Origin: Legionella drozanskii LLAP-1
Lineage (GTDB): Bacteria > Pseudomonadota > Gammaproteobacteria > Legionellales > Legionellaceae
NCBI RefSeq assembly: GCF_001467585.1
Contig: NZ_LNXY01000031.1
Span: forward strand, 16,669 to 80,668
Length of the DNA stretch: 64,000 nucleotides
Direction: 5' to 3'
In this document: one piece after another, positions 16,869-25,622 of the stretch
Position numbering within the stretch: position 1 is the first letter of the stretch
Layout of the letters: each line of letters opens with the position of its first letter
Notes under the pieces: generated by a model
What the model saw: only the letters and a program-made list of their open reading frames with translations
What the model was told of the DNA's origin: nothing
The model's database searches: none
Translations under genes and position numbers: made by a program

Positions 16869-17609
16869 CTAAATGACTCTTCCCACCAATAGATTGATTT
16901 GCCATTTTATTATTTTTTTAACATTTATATCACCCCATGTAGAAATGAATTTTTCTTCCAGTTGAGAAAGTATATTTGCATGGGTGTTTTTTTCGTATTC
17001 TAATAATCCAGGCCACGTTGCAATGTATCCATATAATTCTTTTAAATTCCATTCTACGGATAGTTCAAAATTAGGTGTTGGGACCCGTTTAAATGGAAAT
17101 GGTATTGTTTCATAGTGGTCATAGACATATTGTCGCTGTATTGATCTATTTTCTGGGCTGCTAATCAAACTATAAATTTGATTTATTAAAGCATCTATTT
17201 TGGAATCAATTGTGCATTGGTTGTAGCACCATGCAGCAATAATACCGTTAGGCTTCACTATTCGATTAACTTCACTATAAAATTGATCTAAAGAAAACCA
17301 ATGAAGTGCTTGGCCAATAGTTACCATATCAACCGTATGAGACCGTATTGGCAAATATTCTGCTGCTGCTTGTACATATATCAAATTAGTTTTTTTCTGA
17401 GTCGTTTTTAATAAATCATAAGATAAATCAGTAGCAATAACATATTCAAAATGTTGTGTTAAATCACAAGCTACTTGTCCACTGCCAGTACCACAATCTA
17501 TTACTAATTTTGTTTGAGAGATTAGAGTCGTGAGATAATCATATAAATTTAAGGGATAGCGAGGCCGATTATCCGTATACTCTTGAGCATTATGTAAAAA
17601 TTTATTCAT
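16869..17609 (-). CDS. Class I SAM-dependent methyltransferase (UbiE/Methyltransf_11 type)
   Basis: The protein has 246 residues. SAM-binding motif I is VIDCGTGSGQVACDL (about 36-50), followed by the acidic motif II VIATDLS and the motif IV region MVTIGQALHWFSLDQF. This matches small-molecule methyltransferases of the trans-aconitate/UbiE group. Its start overlaps the end of the upstream 180-residue gene by 8 bases, so the two are coupled. It converges on the transporter gene with a 4-base gap. A role in the SznF-like pathway (SznE in that pathway is a methyltransferase) is tempting but not supported by sequence, as it lies in another transcription unit. Confidence 0.85.
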   Translation of the reverse strand: MNKFLHNAQEYTDNRPRYPLNLYDYLTTLISQTKLVIDCGTGSGQVACDLTQHFEYVIATDLSYDLLKTTQKKTNLIYVQAAAEYLPIRSHTVDMVTIGQALHWFSLDQFYSEVNRIVKPNGIIAAWCYNQCTIDSKIDALINQIYSLISSPENRSIQRQYVYDHYETIPFPFKRVPTPNFELSVEWNLKELYGYIATWPGLLEYEKNTHANILSQLEEKFISTWGDINVKKIIKWQINLLVGRVI

Positions 17610-18144
17610 GATTAGTTAGATCATGCTTTTTTATAACCTTCAAACGTAGTGAAGATAACCATGATTGCTCCTGCCCCGCCAGGTATCCCAATTTGTAGGC
17701 GTCGTGCGAGGTCAATTTCTCTATAATATCCAGGTCATTAAAATCTTTTAATGTTTTAATAATTATGTTACCAGTCTTTTTGTCTCTTAATTGGATCGAT
17801 TTATTACCATCTATATTTTTAGATCGGATAAGCTCAAGTGATTTTTTTACTTTTTCTTCCGCAAGAATAGCCTCGTATTTGTCACTTGTTGCCAAATAGA
17901 CGATTGTTCTAATGTCAGTAGAACAAAATCCCAAAAGAAAATTGTTATCTGAAGCAACTTCTTCAGCATAAAAATTTAAGTTTTGCCCTTTACCTGTAAC
18001 TTTAACCTCAACGCGATGTTTATTAGTAATAGTGCAGGGAGTAATGGCCTTTAGCTCATAAGCATATTGATTTTTAAATTGCCTGAAGGTAGCCTTAATA
18101 TTTTCTAATAAAGACTTGGCATGTGAGGTTAAAGCTTTATACAT
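17602..18144 (-). CDS. Unrecognised 180-residue protein coupled to the methyltransferase
   Basis: I do not recognise the family. The protein is soluble in appearance, mixed alpha/beta, with a basic N-terminus (KALTSHAKSLLENIKATFRQ, likely helical) and a C-terminal segment containing GYLAGQEQSWLSS. No signal peptide or membrane helix is seen. It is the first gene of a two-gene unit with the methyltransferase, overlapping it by 8 bases. Upstream (18145-18260) is a short gap separating it from the defence operon, where its promoter must lie. Confidence 0.65.
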   Translation of the reverse strand: MYKALTSHAKSLLENIKATFRQFKNQYAYELKAITPCTITNKHRVEVKVTGKGQNLNFYAEEVASDNNFLLGFCSTDIRTIVYLATSDKYEAILAEEKVKKSLELIRSKNIDGNKSIQLRDKKTGNIIIKTLKDFNDLDIIEKLTSHDAYKLGYLAGQEQSWLSSLRLKVIKKHDLTNHE

Positions 18145-18260
18145 TATGTGCCTAAACGTAAATTGATAGGATTATAGCCCTCATCGGAGATGTGAGCAAA
18201 TAAGAGCTTGTCATATATTAACCATGTTTGTAATAATTTTTAGGCAATGAAGAAACTAAC

Positions 18261-18971
18261 TTAAATCAGTGACATCTCCAATTTGTATTTTCGTTGCATC
18301 CAATCGGGCAAGGAAGCTTCTAAAAGCTTAAAAAAATCACGGCTATGGTTGTGATATACCAAATGGCACAGCTCATGAATAATAACGTATTCGATGCATT
18401 CTTTAGGAGTTTTAATTAGTTGTACATTTAAAGACAAAGTACCTGCTTTTGACAGGCTCCCCCAGCGCTTTTCCAGCGAGAGTATTTTACAAGCAGGTTT
18501 GGGATGCTCTTTATTCTTGAATTTCTCCCAACACTCATTAAAGATATTATGCAAATGGATGTGAGCTTTTTCTCGATACCATTTATTTAATAATAGCTTT
18601 ATTTGTTCTGGGTCGGTATTTTTCGTATCTATTAGAAAATATCCATTCTTTAAGCAAACTAGATTATTTTCGGCCTTTGAAATTTTCAGGCGGTATCTCT
18701 TGCCTAAGTACAAATGCGTTTCACCCCCAACATATTTTCGTGAAGGTGTCCGAGGATCGAACTGATCAAAATAATGAATCTGGCGTTTGATCCAGCGAGC
18801 ACGTTTTTGTACTCGTATTTCAATTTCATCAATATGTGTGCCAATAGGCGCTTTAACGAAAATAGACTTGTCAGGGTGTACCGCTATTTCAAGCGATTTT
18901 CGTGAAGAAAAACTGACTTGAAAAGGAATAATACTCTCTCCATATGTGATGCTATGAGTCCTTTCGAGCAT
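18261..18971 (-). CDS. YgjP/DUF45-type zinc metallopeptidase of the hsd locus
   Basis: The protein has 236 residues. The zinc motif HELCH (H199-E200-x2-H203) is followed by NHS (H209), the YgjP/WLM pattern. Upstream there is the conserved WGSLSKAGTLSLNVQL segment typical of the family. Genes of this family often sit next to hsdR. Their function there is unknown, perhaps turnover of the restriction complex. The start codon overlaps the hsdR stop by one base, so it is the last gene of the defence operon. Confidence 0.87.
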   Translation of the reverse strand: MLERTHSITYGESIIPFQVSFSSRKSLEIAVHPDKSIFVKAPIGTHIDEIEIRVQKRARWIKRQIHYFDQFDPRTPSRKYVGGETHLYLGKRYRLKISKAENNLVCLKNGYFLIDTKNTDPEQIKLLLNKWYREKAHIHLHNIFNECWEKFKNKEHPKPACKILSLEKRWGSLSKAGTLSLNVQLIKTPKECIEYVIIHELCHLVYHNHSRDFFKLLEASLPDWMQRKYKLEMSLI

Positions 18972-21900
18972 TAATCACGCCTCCTATGCCTTGCAATTTG
19001 CATCGCTTTTTCAATTATTTCATCCATATGTTCTAAGCTTAATGACACCCCACATTCCTCTTTAACTTTATCATAGAGAAAATCATCAATATCATTTTCG
19101 GTTTTTCTTTGCGCATCGGTATCATCCCAAAAATCAACCTTCCAATGTACATCAATAATTTTCTGAACAGCTAGGGAGGTTGCAGCAGAAACAGAATCAA
19201 TTAACTGCTCTTCTAAATTATGCTGCATGAAATAGGGTTTAATTAAACCAAAATAAGCACAGGCTTCATCATTTGTTCGGATGCTCTCAGGCACGTCATC
19301 ATGCTGCCGTGTAGCCACCTTATCACGTAGATCAACCACACGGTTAAGATAGTCTAAATCTGAGATTCGCTTCGCTCTAAAGTCCTCTATAGCGGCTTGA
19401 ATTAGCTTTGAGAATTTCTCATAGAAAGCAGGATCTTGATCCATATTTTCTGTGATTGTGCGTTTAGTAGCATGGGCAATAGTATCTGCTTTAGATGCCG
19501 TGGTCTGCGTTTGATAAACACCTTGATTCTCTTTAACCATGTTAAATGTTTTTTCATCAAAAATGTTCACAGGCTCATTAAGCTGCGTGACTTCATTCGC
19601 TTGAATATGAGTATCAAGTAGTTTTTTAATCTTGGGGGCATAATCCCGATAATCAATCGCCTCAGCGTAACGTAATTTCACTGCAGCTTTTAGATTTTGG
19701 AAGCGCCTTAAGTCGGATTTATAGTTTTGTAATTTTTTCTCGTCTGTTCCCATAATGAACTGTTCAGATGAAAGAGCAATTCCTAGTGTCTTGCTGTAGG
19801 CTGATAGGCATTCATAAAACTCATCTCGCAGTTCCTCGTTCGCTAATAATGCCTCATAGGCTTCTTCATCTTTGGAATTTTTAACCGATTTGAATAAATC
19901 CCACAACTCAGAATATCGCTGGGGTAATTTAGCGACTTCCACATTAATTGATGTTAGTGTACCCGCTAGATCTTCCTCATCATAACCTTCAAATGCTTCA
20001 TACATAGTTAGTGCTTTATCAAGCTCACCTAAAACACTTGCATAGTCGATAATATAACCAAAGTCTTTGCCTTCGTATAAACGGTTAACACGCGCTATTG
20101 TTTGTAATAGGGTATGCTCCGTCAATGTTCGGCAAAGATAGAGCACTGTATTACGTGGAGCATCAAAACCTGTAAGCAATTTATCAACAACAATTAAAAT
20201 TTCCGGTTCATCACCATGTTTGAATTGATTGATAATTTGCTTGGTATATTCTTCTTCCGAACCAAAACGCTTCATCATTTTGATCCAGAATTTACCGACT
20301 TCATCCGAAGGACCAGCATCTACTTCGTCATGCCCTTCGCGTGTATCTGGACCGGAAATAATAACTTCTGAACTTACTATCCCAATTGTGTTTAGAAACT
20401 CATGGTATTTAAGGGCAACTTCTTTTCGAGGAGCGACTAACTGTGCTTTAAAGCCAGTGCCTTGCCAATTTTCTCTATAATGTTCGCTAATATCGAAAGC
20501 TTGCATATAGACCACTTGATCGGTTTTATTTAGCATTTCAGCACGCGCATATTTTTTCTTTAGATCCGCTTTTTGCTCTTTATTGAGATCGGCTGTGTGT
20601 CGATCAAACCACAAATCGATAGCTGCTTTATTTTGCTCCATTTCCACAAGTCTACCTTCATATAGCAAAGGTAACACGGCTTCATCAGCAACTGCTTGCT
20701 TAATAGAATAATGAGGCTCTATAAGTCCACCAAATTTAGCAAAATTGTTTTTTTCTTTTTTGAGTAACGGTGTTCCAGTAAAGCCCAAATAACAAGCATT
20801 GGGTAACATTTGACGCATACGCGCAGCAAGAGAACCAAAGTTAGTACGATGGCTTTCATCTACCAGTACATAGATATCAGGAGATTCATCGACATATTTT
20901 TCAGCAGTCCAACCTTTGTCAAACTTATGAATTAGAGTAGTGATGATGCCTACTTTATTTTTTAGATGCCTCACCAAATTACGCCCAGAAGTCGCTCGCT
21001 CTTTGCTAAGCCCACAGGCGGTGAACGTATTCCCTAATTGCTTATCAAGATCATCACGATCTGTTACCAAAATAATTCTAGGGTTAATTAGCTCTGAATC
21101 TAAAACCATAGCACGAGCAAGCATAACCATTGTTAATGATTTTCCTGAGCCTTGTGTGTGCCAAATGACACCCCCTTGACGTGTTCCATGCGTTTCTATT
21201 CTTTTGATACGAGCAAGTGTTGAACGAATCACAAAAAATTGTTGATAGCGCGCGATCTTTTTTATACCACCATCAAAAATAGTAAATTGATATACTAAAT
21301 TAAGCAGACGCTCAGGACTGCATAAACTAAAAATAGATTGATCTTGTTCTGTTGCAAGCCGTTCACCTTCTTGCTCAAGTGTATCAAAATATTTGCGAGC
21401 AATTGAAAATTCACCTGAATAAAGAAGATCTTTGTTTGTTTCACTTAGAGGAGTATTGATACTTAGATCAACTTCATTTTTATGTTCCTCTAGCTCTTTC
21501 CAAACACTCCAAAACTTTTTAGGCGTTCCGGCAGTAGCGTAAAGTGCTGCATTTTTATTAACTGCTAAAACCAGTTGAATATATGTAAACATCCGTGGAA
21601 TATAATCATCTCCCTGATTACGAATACTCTGAGAAATTGCTTGATCAACTTCAATTTTTGGCGATTTACATTCAATGATGCAAAGAGGAATACCATTCAC
21701 AAAAAGAACAATATCAGGCCGTGTTGTATCAGTACTACGAGAGCGTTCAACGGAGAACTCAGCAGCAACATGAAAAACATTATTTTTTGGATTTTTCCAA
21801 TCAATATAATTCAGTGTGAAACTTTTAGAATCACCCTCAATCGTTTGATCCATTGCTGTGCCTAGAGTGATTAGATCATAAACAGCTTCGTTGGTTTTTT

Positions 21901-22207
21901 GTAGACCATCATATTTCACGTTTTTAAGCTTTTGAATAGCTGTTTGAATATTTTCTTCACTGAATAGATAGATATTATCTTTATATTGAATACGATTAAT
22001 CTCTTTTAGTTGCTGGCGAAGAATATTTTCCAGTAATACATTAGATATTCGACCACTTCGTTCAACAAGGATCTGCTCCGGTTTCAGATATTGATAGCCT
22101 AAATTAATTAATTGTTGAAGTGCGGGTATTTGGGAAATATATTTTTCATTAAAGCGAAAGCTTTCATCCTTAGTGTCGCAATTTTCAATTTTCATATCAT
22201 CTTTCAT
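18971..22207 (-). CDS. hsdR: Type I restriction enzyme HsdR (motor-nuclease) subunit
   Basis: HsdR cuts unmodified DNA after ATP-driven translocation, in complex with HsdM and HsdS. The protein has 1078 residues. The N-terminal nuclease motif is D165 in RPDIV, then E179 and K181 in IIECK. Walker A is TQGSGKS (about 351-357), the Walker B/DEAD-like box is DESH (450-453), and later helicase motifs include GFTGTPL and ARVNRLYEGKDFG. All core motifs look intact. Its ATG overlaps the stop of the nucleotidyltransferase gene by 4 bases, so translation is coupled to the CBASS-like pair instead of directly to hsdS. Confidence 0.96.
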   Translation of the reverse strand: MKDDMKIENCDTKDESFRFNEKYISQIPALQQLINLGYQYLKPEQILVERSGRISNVLLENILRQQLKEINRIQYKDNIYLFSEENIQTAIQKLKNVKYDGLQKTNEAVYDLITLGTAMDQTIEGDSKSFTLNYIDWKNPKNNVFHVAAEFSVERSRSTDTTRPDIVLFVNGIPLCIIECKSPKIEVDQAISQSIRNQGDDYIPRMFTYIQLVLAVNKNAALYATAGTPKKFWSVWKELEEHKNEVDLSINTPLSETNKDLLYSGEFSIARKYFDTLEQEGERLATEQDQSIFSLCSPERLLNLVYQFTIFDGGIKKIARYQQFFVIRSTLARIKRIETHGTRQGGVIWHTQGSGKSLTMVMLARAMVLDSELINPRIILVTDRDDLDKQLGNTFTACGLSKERATSGRNLVRHLKNKVGIITTLIHKFDKGWTAEKYVDESPDIYVLVDESHRTNFGSLAARMRQMLPNACYLGFTGTPLLKKEKNNFAKFGGLIEPHYSIKQAVADEAVLPLLYEGRLVEMEQNKAAIDLWFDRHTADLNKEQKADLKKKYARAEMLNKTDQVVYMQAFDISEHYRENWQGTGFKAQLVAPRKEVALKYHEFLNTIGIVSSEVIISGPDTREGHDEVDAGPSDEVGKFWIKMMKRFGSEEEYTKQIINQFKHGDEPEILIVVDKLLTGFDAPRNTVLYLCRTLTEHTLLQTIARVNRLYEGKDFGYIIDYASVLGELDKALTMYEAFEGYDEEDLAGTLTSINVEVAKLPQRYSELWDLFKSVKNSKDEEAYEALLANEELRDEFYECLSAYSKTLGIALSSEQFIMGTDEKKLQNYKSDLRRFQNLKAAVKLRYAEAIDYRDYAPKIKKLLDTHIQANEVTQLNEPVNIFDEKTFNMVKENQGVYQTQTTASKADTIAHATKRTITENMDQDPAFYEKFSKLIQAAIEDFRAKRISDLDYLNRVVDLRDKVATRQHDDVPESIRTNDEACAYFGLIKPYFMQHNLEEQLIDSVSAATSLAVQKIIDVHWKVDFWDDTDAQRKTENDIDDFLYDKVKEECGVSLSLEHMDEIIEKAMQIARHRRRD

Positions 22208-23019
22208 GATGTATATCCTGATATTCTTGGTAAAAATTGCGCAATAGTTTCTTCTGCCGTAGCAGGGTATCCATCCCTATCAAGCTCTTTTGCTTCTTTA
22301 ATAATTTTTTTTGCTTTATTCAATGTATCCTGTTTCCACTGGGGTGCTAAATAACAAACCTCCAAGCCTTCCATAAAACTAAAAAAATAATTTTTAAGTT
22401 GTGGATTACCAAACAAACCTATTAAGGAAAATTTATGCTGTACTATGCGCTGCTCCAAATCGAACGACTCGAAAGGATAATTATTTCGGGCATTCCAATA
22501 CTTTACTAAACGTATTAATGGTTTTATTAGGCTTTGATTTGACTGATTTGTTGAGGAAAGTACTTGATTAAATCCAGTTGGGTCAGTTTGCATCCAATTT
22601 TGATAATTATTGACTTTTCCTGGAATTTGAAGACCTCCTAAATAACTTTCAATAGCAGGGACTAATTCAAAACGTATGTGGTTCATCGTCAATACCATGG
22701 TTGGATTAGATTGTGTTATTTCCGAACGACTATAATGATATTCAGCAAATGATCGAAGCTTGTTCAGGTAAGTTTGCGGTTGGTATTGTGTGTCTGAAAA
22801 AACTATCATGTAGTCTACATCAGAAAGGATATCCATAACTCTTGGCAATATAGTGCCTCGACTATAAGACCCAAAAACAAATTGTTTTTTAATGTCTCCT
22901 GAAAAATAGGTGCTTAATCGAGTCTGTATGGCAATGAGTGAACGTTCAATACTGAGTTTTTCCGAATCTTTAAGTATTGCCTCATTAGCTAATTGTGTAA
23001 GGTAGCTGTTAATAGTCAC
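22204..23019 (-). CDS. SMODS/CD-NTase-type nucleotidyltransferase
   Basis: The protein has 271 residues. The nucleotidyltransferase motif is GSYSRGT (50-56) followed by SDVDYMIVF, with D67 and D69 as metal ligands. The third acidic position is E118 in IRFELVPAI, where many family members have Asp. The helical C-terminal part has KPLIRLVKYWNARN, typical of the cGAS/DncV-like synthetases that make cyclic di- or oligonucleotides in CBASS anti-phage systems. It overlaps the SLATT gene by 4 bases and hsdR by 4 bases. A cyclic nucleotide product acting on the SLATT protein is the family-based expectation, not shown here. Confidence 0.85.
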   Translation of the reverse strand: MTINSYLTQLANEAILKDSEKLSIERSLIAIQTRLSTYFSGDIKKQFVFGSYSRGTILPRVMDILSDVDYMIVFSDTQYQPQTYLNKLRSFAEYHYSRSEITQSNPTMVLTMNHIRFELVPAIESYLGGLQIPGKVNNYQNWMQTDPTGFNQVLSSTNQSNQSLIKPLIRLVKYWNARNNYPFESFDLEQRIVQHKFSLIGLFGNPQLKNYFFSFMEGLEVCYLAPQWKQDTLNKAKKIIKEAKELDRDGYPATAEETIAQFLPRISGYTS

Positions 23020-23519
23020 TTGCCCTCCTTATCAGCCTTATATTGACTAAAACCAGCCTCAATATCGGATCTTGCTAACTCATAGTCTTTTCGATTAGGA
23101 CTTGGTGAGGATAGATTTAAATCATCACGATGTTTCGCCAACTCTATAAGCCTATTTTTCGTTTCATCATTGTAACCAACTTCGATTAATTCAATCTCTC
23201 GAAAGAGACGAGTTTGATTTCTTAACGCCAGATATTGGCCCGCAATCGCTTTATGGTTTTCAGCATGCTCTGAGGGTTTAAGAAAGGTCAGAACAGTGGT
23301 TAAAGCAGTTGCCAAAATTGCTAAAACACCAGCAGTTTCTGGCATGTTATTAAATGCAGTTCCACTAGCGATAGCAGCTAAAATAGCTGCTGGGAGTCCT
23401 ATAGCTAGATGATAGCGCTTCCAACGATCAGCAGTGTTATAATGTCCTTTTGCGCTGTGCTCGCTATCTTCTTCAATGCGCAAAGCTTCTTTTTCTAACT
23501 GAACAGTTAAATTATTCAA
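23016..23519 (-). CDS. SLATT-type two-helix membrane effector
   Basis: The protein has 167 residues with two adjacent transmembrane helices at about 38-55 and 62-80, flanked by charged helices. The C-terminal half is cytosolic and charged, with no enzyme motif. This is the architecture of SLATT proteins, which comparative genomics predicts to be pore-forming effectors partnered with SMODS nucleotidyltransferases. The partner gene overlaps its stop by 4 bases. It starts one base after the hsdS stop. The predicted role is membrane disruption when the second messenger is made during phage infection. Confidence 0.83.
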   Translation of the reverse strand: MNNLTVQLEKEALRIEEDSEHSAKGHYNTADRWKRYHLAIGLPAAILAAIASGTAFNNMPETAGVLAILATALTTVLTFLKPSEHAENHKAIAGQYLALRNQTRLFREIELIEVGYNDETKNRLIELAKHRDDLNLSSPSPNRKDYELARSDIEAGFSQYKADKEGK

Positions 23520-24674
23520 TTAAGCGACCTCCTCTTGTAGCTTCAGAACTTGCCATGCACCTGTTAATAATTTTTGCATCAAACCACGTTTTTGATGAAT
23601 ATATTTATCAGTCAGTAACTTAAGTATAGAAATTTCTTTTTGTGCTTCGCTTAGAATTCGGACAATTTTTCTTTGTTCAGATAATTGTGGGTATGCAATT
23701 TCTAATTTTTCGATATCTCGTCGCTGGATATTAGGCAGACCTGATCCAACACGTAAGCTCATAATTTGTTTTTCATGTGCTTTTAAAAAATAAAAGAGAA
23801 ATTCAGGGTCTATTTCATGACTAATTTCAAGAAGCGCATAACAATGCCCCCCGCACCAGAACTTCTCCTTGCAGTAATTCACAAATCCACATGAATTTCC
23901 TCCTTCACTAATGGTGACAGTACCTTCTGGTGTGTTCCATGTATCTGTATAACCTGATGGTGTAATACCCCCATTCCATGCGGGAAATAAATCTGTTTTA
24001 GTAAGTAATATGCGATTTAATTGTTGACCTTTTTTGAGTTTAGATAGATTTGATAATTTTCTTGAGCTCAAGAGGTTATTGGATGGTTTAATTATTAAAT
24101 TATTCATCAACCATTCAAACTGGCGCTCCTTAACTGTAATTAAGGCTTTAGTTTTGTTTATGGTTTTGTCCCATACATTTAAAGTATCCACAATAATGTG
24201 TTGTATCTTTAACGGAGGAATAACAATTGGCATTTCTTTCAAATCGACTAGATGAAGGTGTTTTACTGCTATTCCTGAAGTTATGGACCAAAAATACCGT
24301 TTAGAAAATGGCGAATTAAGATACTGATTTAAAAAAGAAGGCATTAATATATCTTTTTTTATTTTTAATAGGGCTAAGCTTTCAAAGATGCTAAAAACAA
24401 ACTCTAACTTTGGTATTACAACAGCATCACCTAATGAACCACTTTTAGACAATAACACATCGCCTTCCTCTGGCTTACATCTCCTAGTGAGATCATTATG
24501 CTCTTTTTCAGAAATAAATTTATGGTTAGAAAAGCATAAAGCCCCATTTTTAATGTTTCTTGCTGACAAAAAGACGATACCATTATCTTGATAAATCGGA
24601 GTTTTATGCGTTCCATCAGTAATTTTATGACAAACATCTTTTAATTTCGCTGAAGACCAAGGCTTATTCATCAT
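23520..24674 (-). CDS. hsdS: Type I restriction enzyme specificity subunit HsdS
   Basis: HsdS reads the bipartite DNA target for the HsdM/HsdR complex. At 384 residues it has two target-recognition domains. The first starts KLKDVCHKITDGTHKTP and ends near residue 150. The second covers about 205-330, with GNSCGFVNYC and GLPNIQRRDIEKL. Each is followed by a helical spacer (PLKIQHIIVDTLNVWD and PQLSEQRKIVRILSEAQKEI). The start overlaps dinD by 11 bases. The two recognition halves differ, so the target should be asymmetric. The sequence recognised cannot be inferred. Confidence 0.92.
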   Translation of the reverse strand: MMNKPWSSAKLKDVCHKITDGTHKTPIYQDNGIVFLSARNIKNGALCFSNHKFISEKEHNDLTRRCKPEEGDVLLSKSGSLGDAVVIPKLEFVFSIFESLALLKIKKDILMPSFLNQYLNSPFSKRYFWSITSGIAVKHLHLVDLKEMPIVIPPLKIQHIIVDTLNVWDKTINKTKALITVKERQFEWLMNNLIIKPSNNLLSSRKLSNLSKLKKGQQLNRILLTKTDLFPAWNGGITPSGYTDTWNTPEGTVTISEGGNSCGFVNYCKEKFWCGGHCYALLEISHEIDPEFLFYFLKAHEKQIMSLRVGSGLPNIQRRDIEKLEIAYPQLSEQRKIVRILSEAQKEISILKLLTDKYIHQKRGLMQKLLTGAWQVLKLQEEVA

Positions 24675-25518
24675 AACCCTCTTCTTTTCTTATAGTTTGA
24701 ATTCTAAGTTGTTTTTCTAATGCCCTAACGCTTTCTTCAGGATTAGGTAAATTTTCAGGCATAGTTCCACCTAACTCTTCAATCGTTTGTCGTACTTTCT
24801 GTCCAACAACAAAATGAGCATTATTTGCATGATGCTTGCCTTGTATATTTTCTCGTCGTAGTTTTTCTTCAGCTTGCGTGGCACGAAATAGGTTTGCAGC
24901 CAATTCTGTACTACCCATGTGGTCCAAAATTTGCTGACTTTTCTTCAAGCCTTTTTTACGATGAATGCCTTTAGCATCAAGACCACCGTATAGTCCTTGG
25001 TATCCATGGTTTTGGAATATAGCGAAGTCAATACTTGTTTCAACACCAGCCTCGGATGCAGCAGCAACTAGTTGTTTATTATGTTCTTTTAACTCATGCC
25101 GTAATAATACTCGTTTTTTTGCTTCATCCAGTTCTTGAAAACTTGTGTTATCAGCCAGCTCCTGGCGACGTGTTTGAATTGCAAAATAGGTTTGCCCATT
25201 AGCAACAATTTCTTTCGATGGATCAGCATTTTGAATAATTAAGTAGCACGCATATCTTGAGAAATGATAGTTTTGTGTGCTTCGTTTCGCACCAGAGCCT
25301 ATTTCAACCATTTCGAGGATCTCCTCGAAATGGTCTTCAGGATCTTTTCCACTGTTTTTACAAGCGTTTTTCGCCCGCTCAATTACAGGCAAGAAATGTC
25401 TGTATTCAGAATATTGTAATGCTTTTGCCAAATCTCGTGCAGACCAAAACTCATCCCCATCTTGCTCTTGTCTAATTTTTTCAAAAATTGAATGATGCTG
25501 ATTAATTAGCTGACTCAT
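24664..25518 (-). CDS. dinD: DinD-like DNA damage-inducible protein
   Basis: The protein has 284 residues from the ATG giving MSQLINQHHSIF, which has a GGGAG site about 10 bases upstream. A longer frame from 25590 lacks one. The N-terminal part (about 20-110) has the BRO-N/antirepressor-like pattern EFWSARDLAKALQYSEYRHF and the NYHFSRYACYLI segment typical of DinD. In E. coli, DinD is SOS-induced and inhibits RecA strand exchange. DinD-like genes are frequent inside type I restriction loci, with unknown role. Here it is between hsdM (105 bases upstream) and hsdS (overlapping). Confidence 0.87.
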   Translation of the reverse strand: MSQLINQHHSIFEKIRQEQDGDEFWSARDLAKALQYSEYRHFLPVIERAKNACKNSGKDPEDHFEEILEMVEIGSGAKRSTQNYHFSRYACYLIIQNADPSKEIVANGQTYFAIQTRRQELADNTSFQELDEAKKRVLLRHELKEHNKQLVAAASEAGVETSIDFAIFQNHGYQGLYGGLDAKGIHRKKGLKKSQQILDHMGSTELAANLFRATQAEEKLRRENIQGKHHANNAHFVVGQKVRQTIEELGGTMPENLPNPEESVRALEKQLRIQTIRKEEGYDE

Positions 25519-25622
25519 TGTCTCTTTCTCCCTTCCATTATTTATGTTCACCCATATGTTCCAAAATGGAACTTGTGCATTTTTTGGCAAATTTTTTCGA
25601 GAGGTATTTCACGAAAAGAGGT

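Noticed and set aside
16869-17609. The methyltransferase as an SznE-like partner of the SznF-like enzyme
   Set aside because: It is of the general UbiE type, not a PRMT-like arginine methyltransferase by eye, and is in a different transcription unit.
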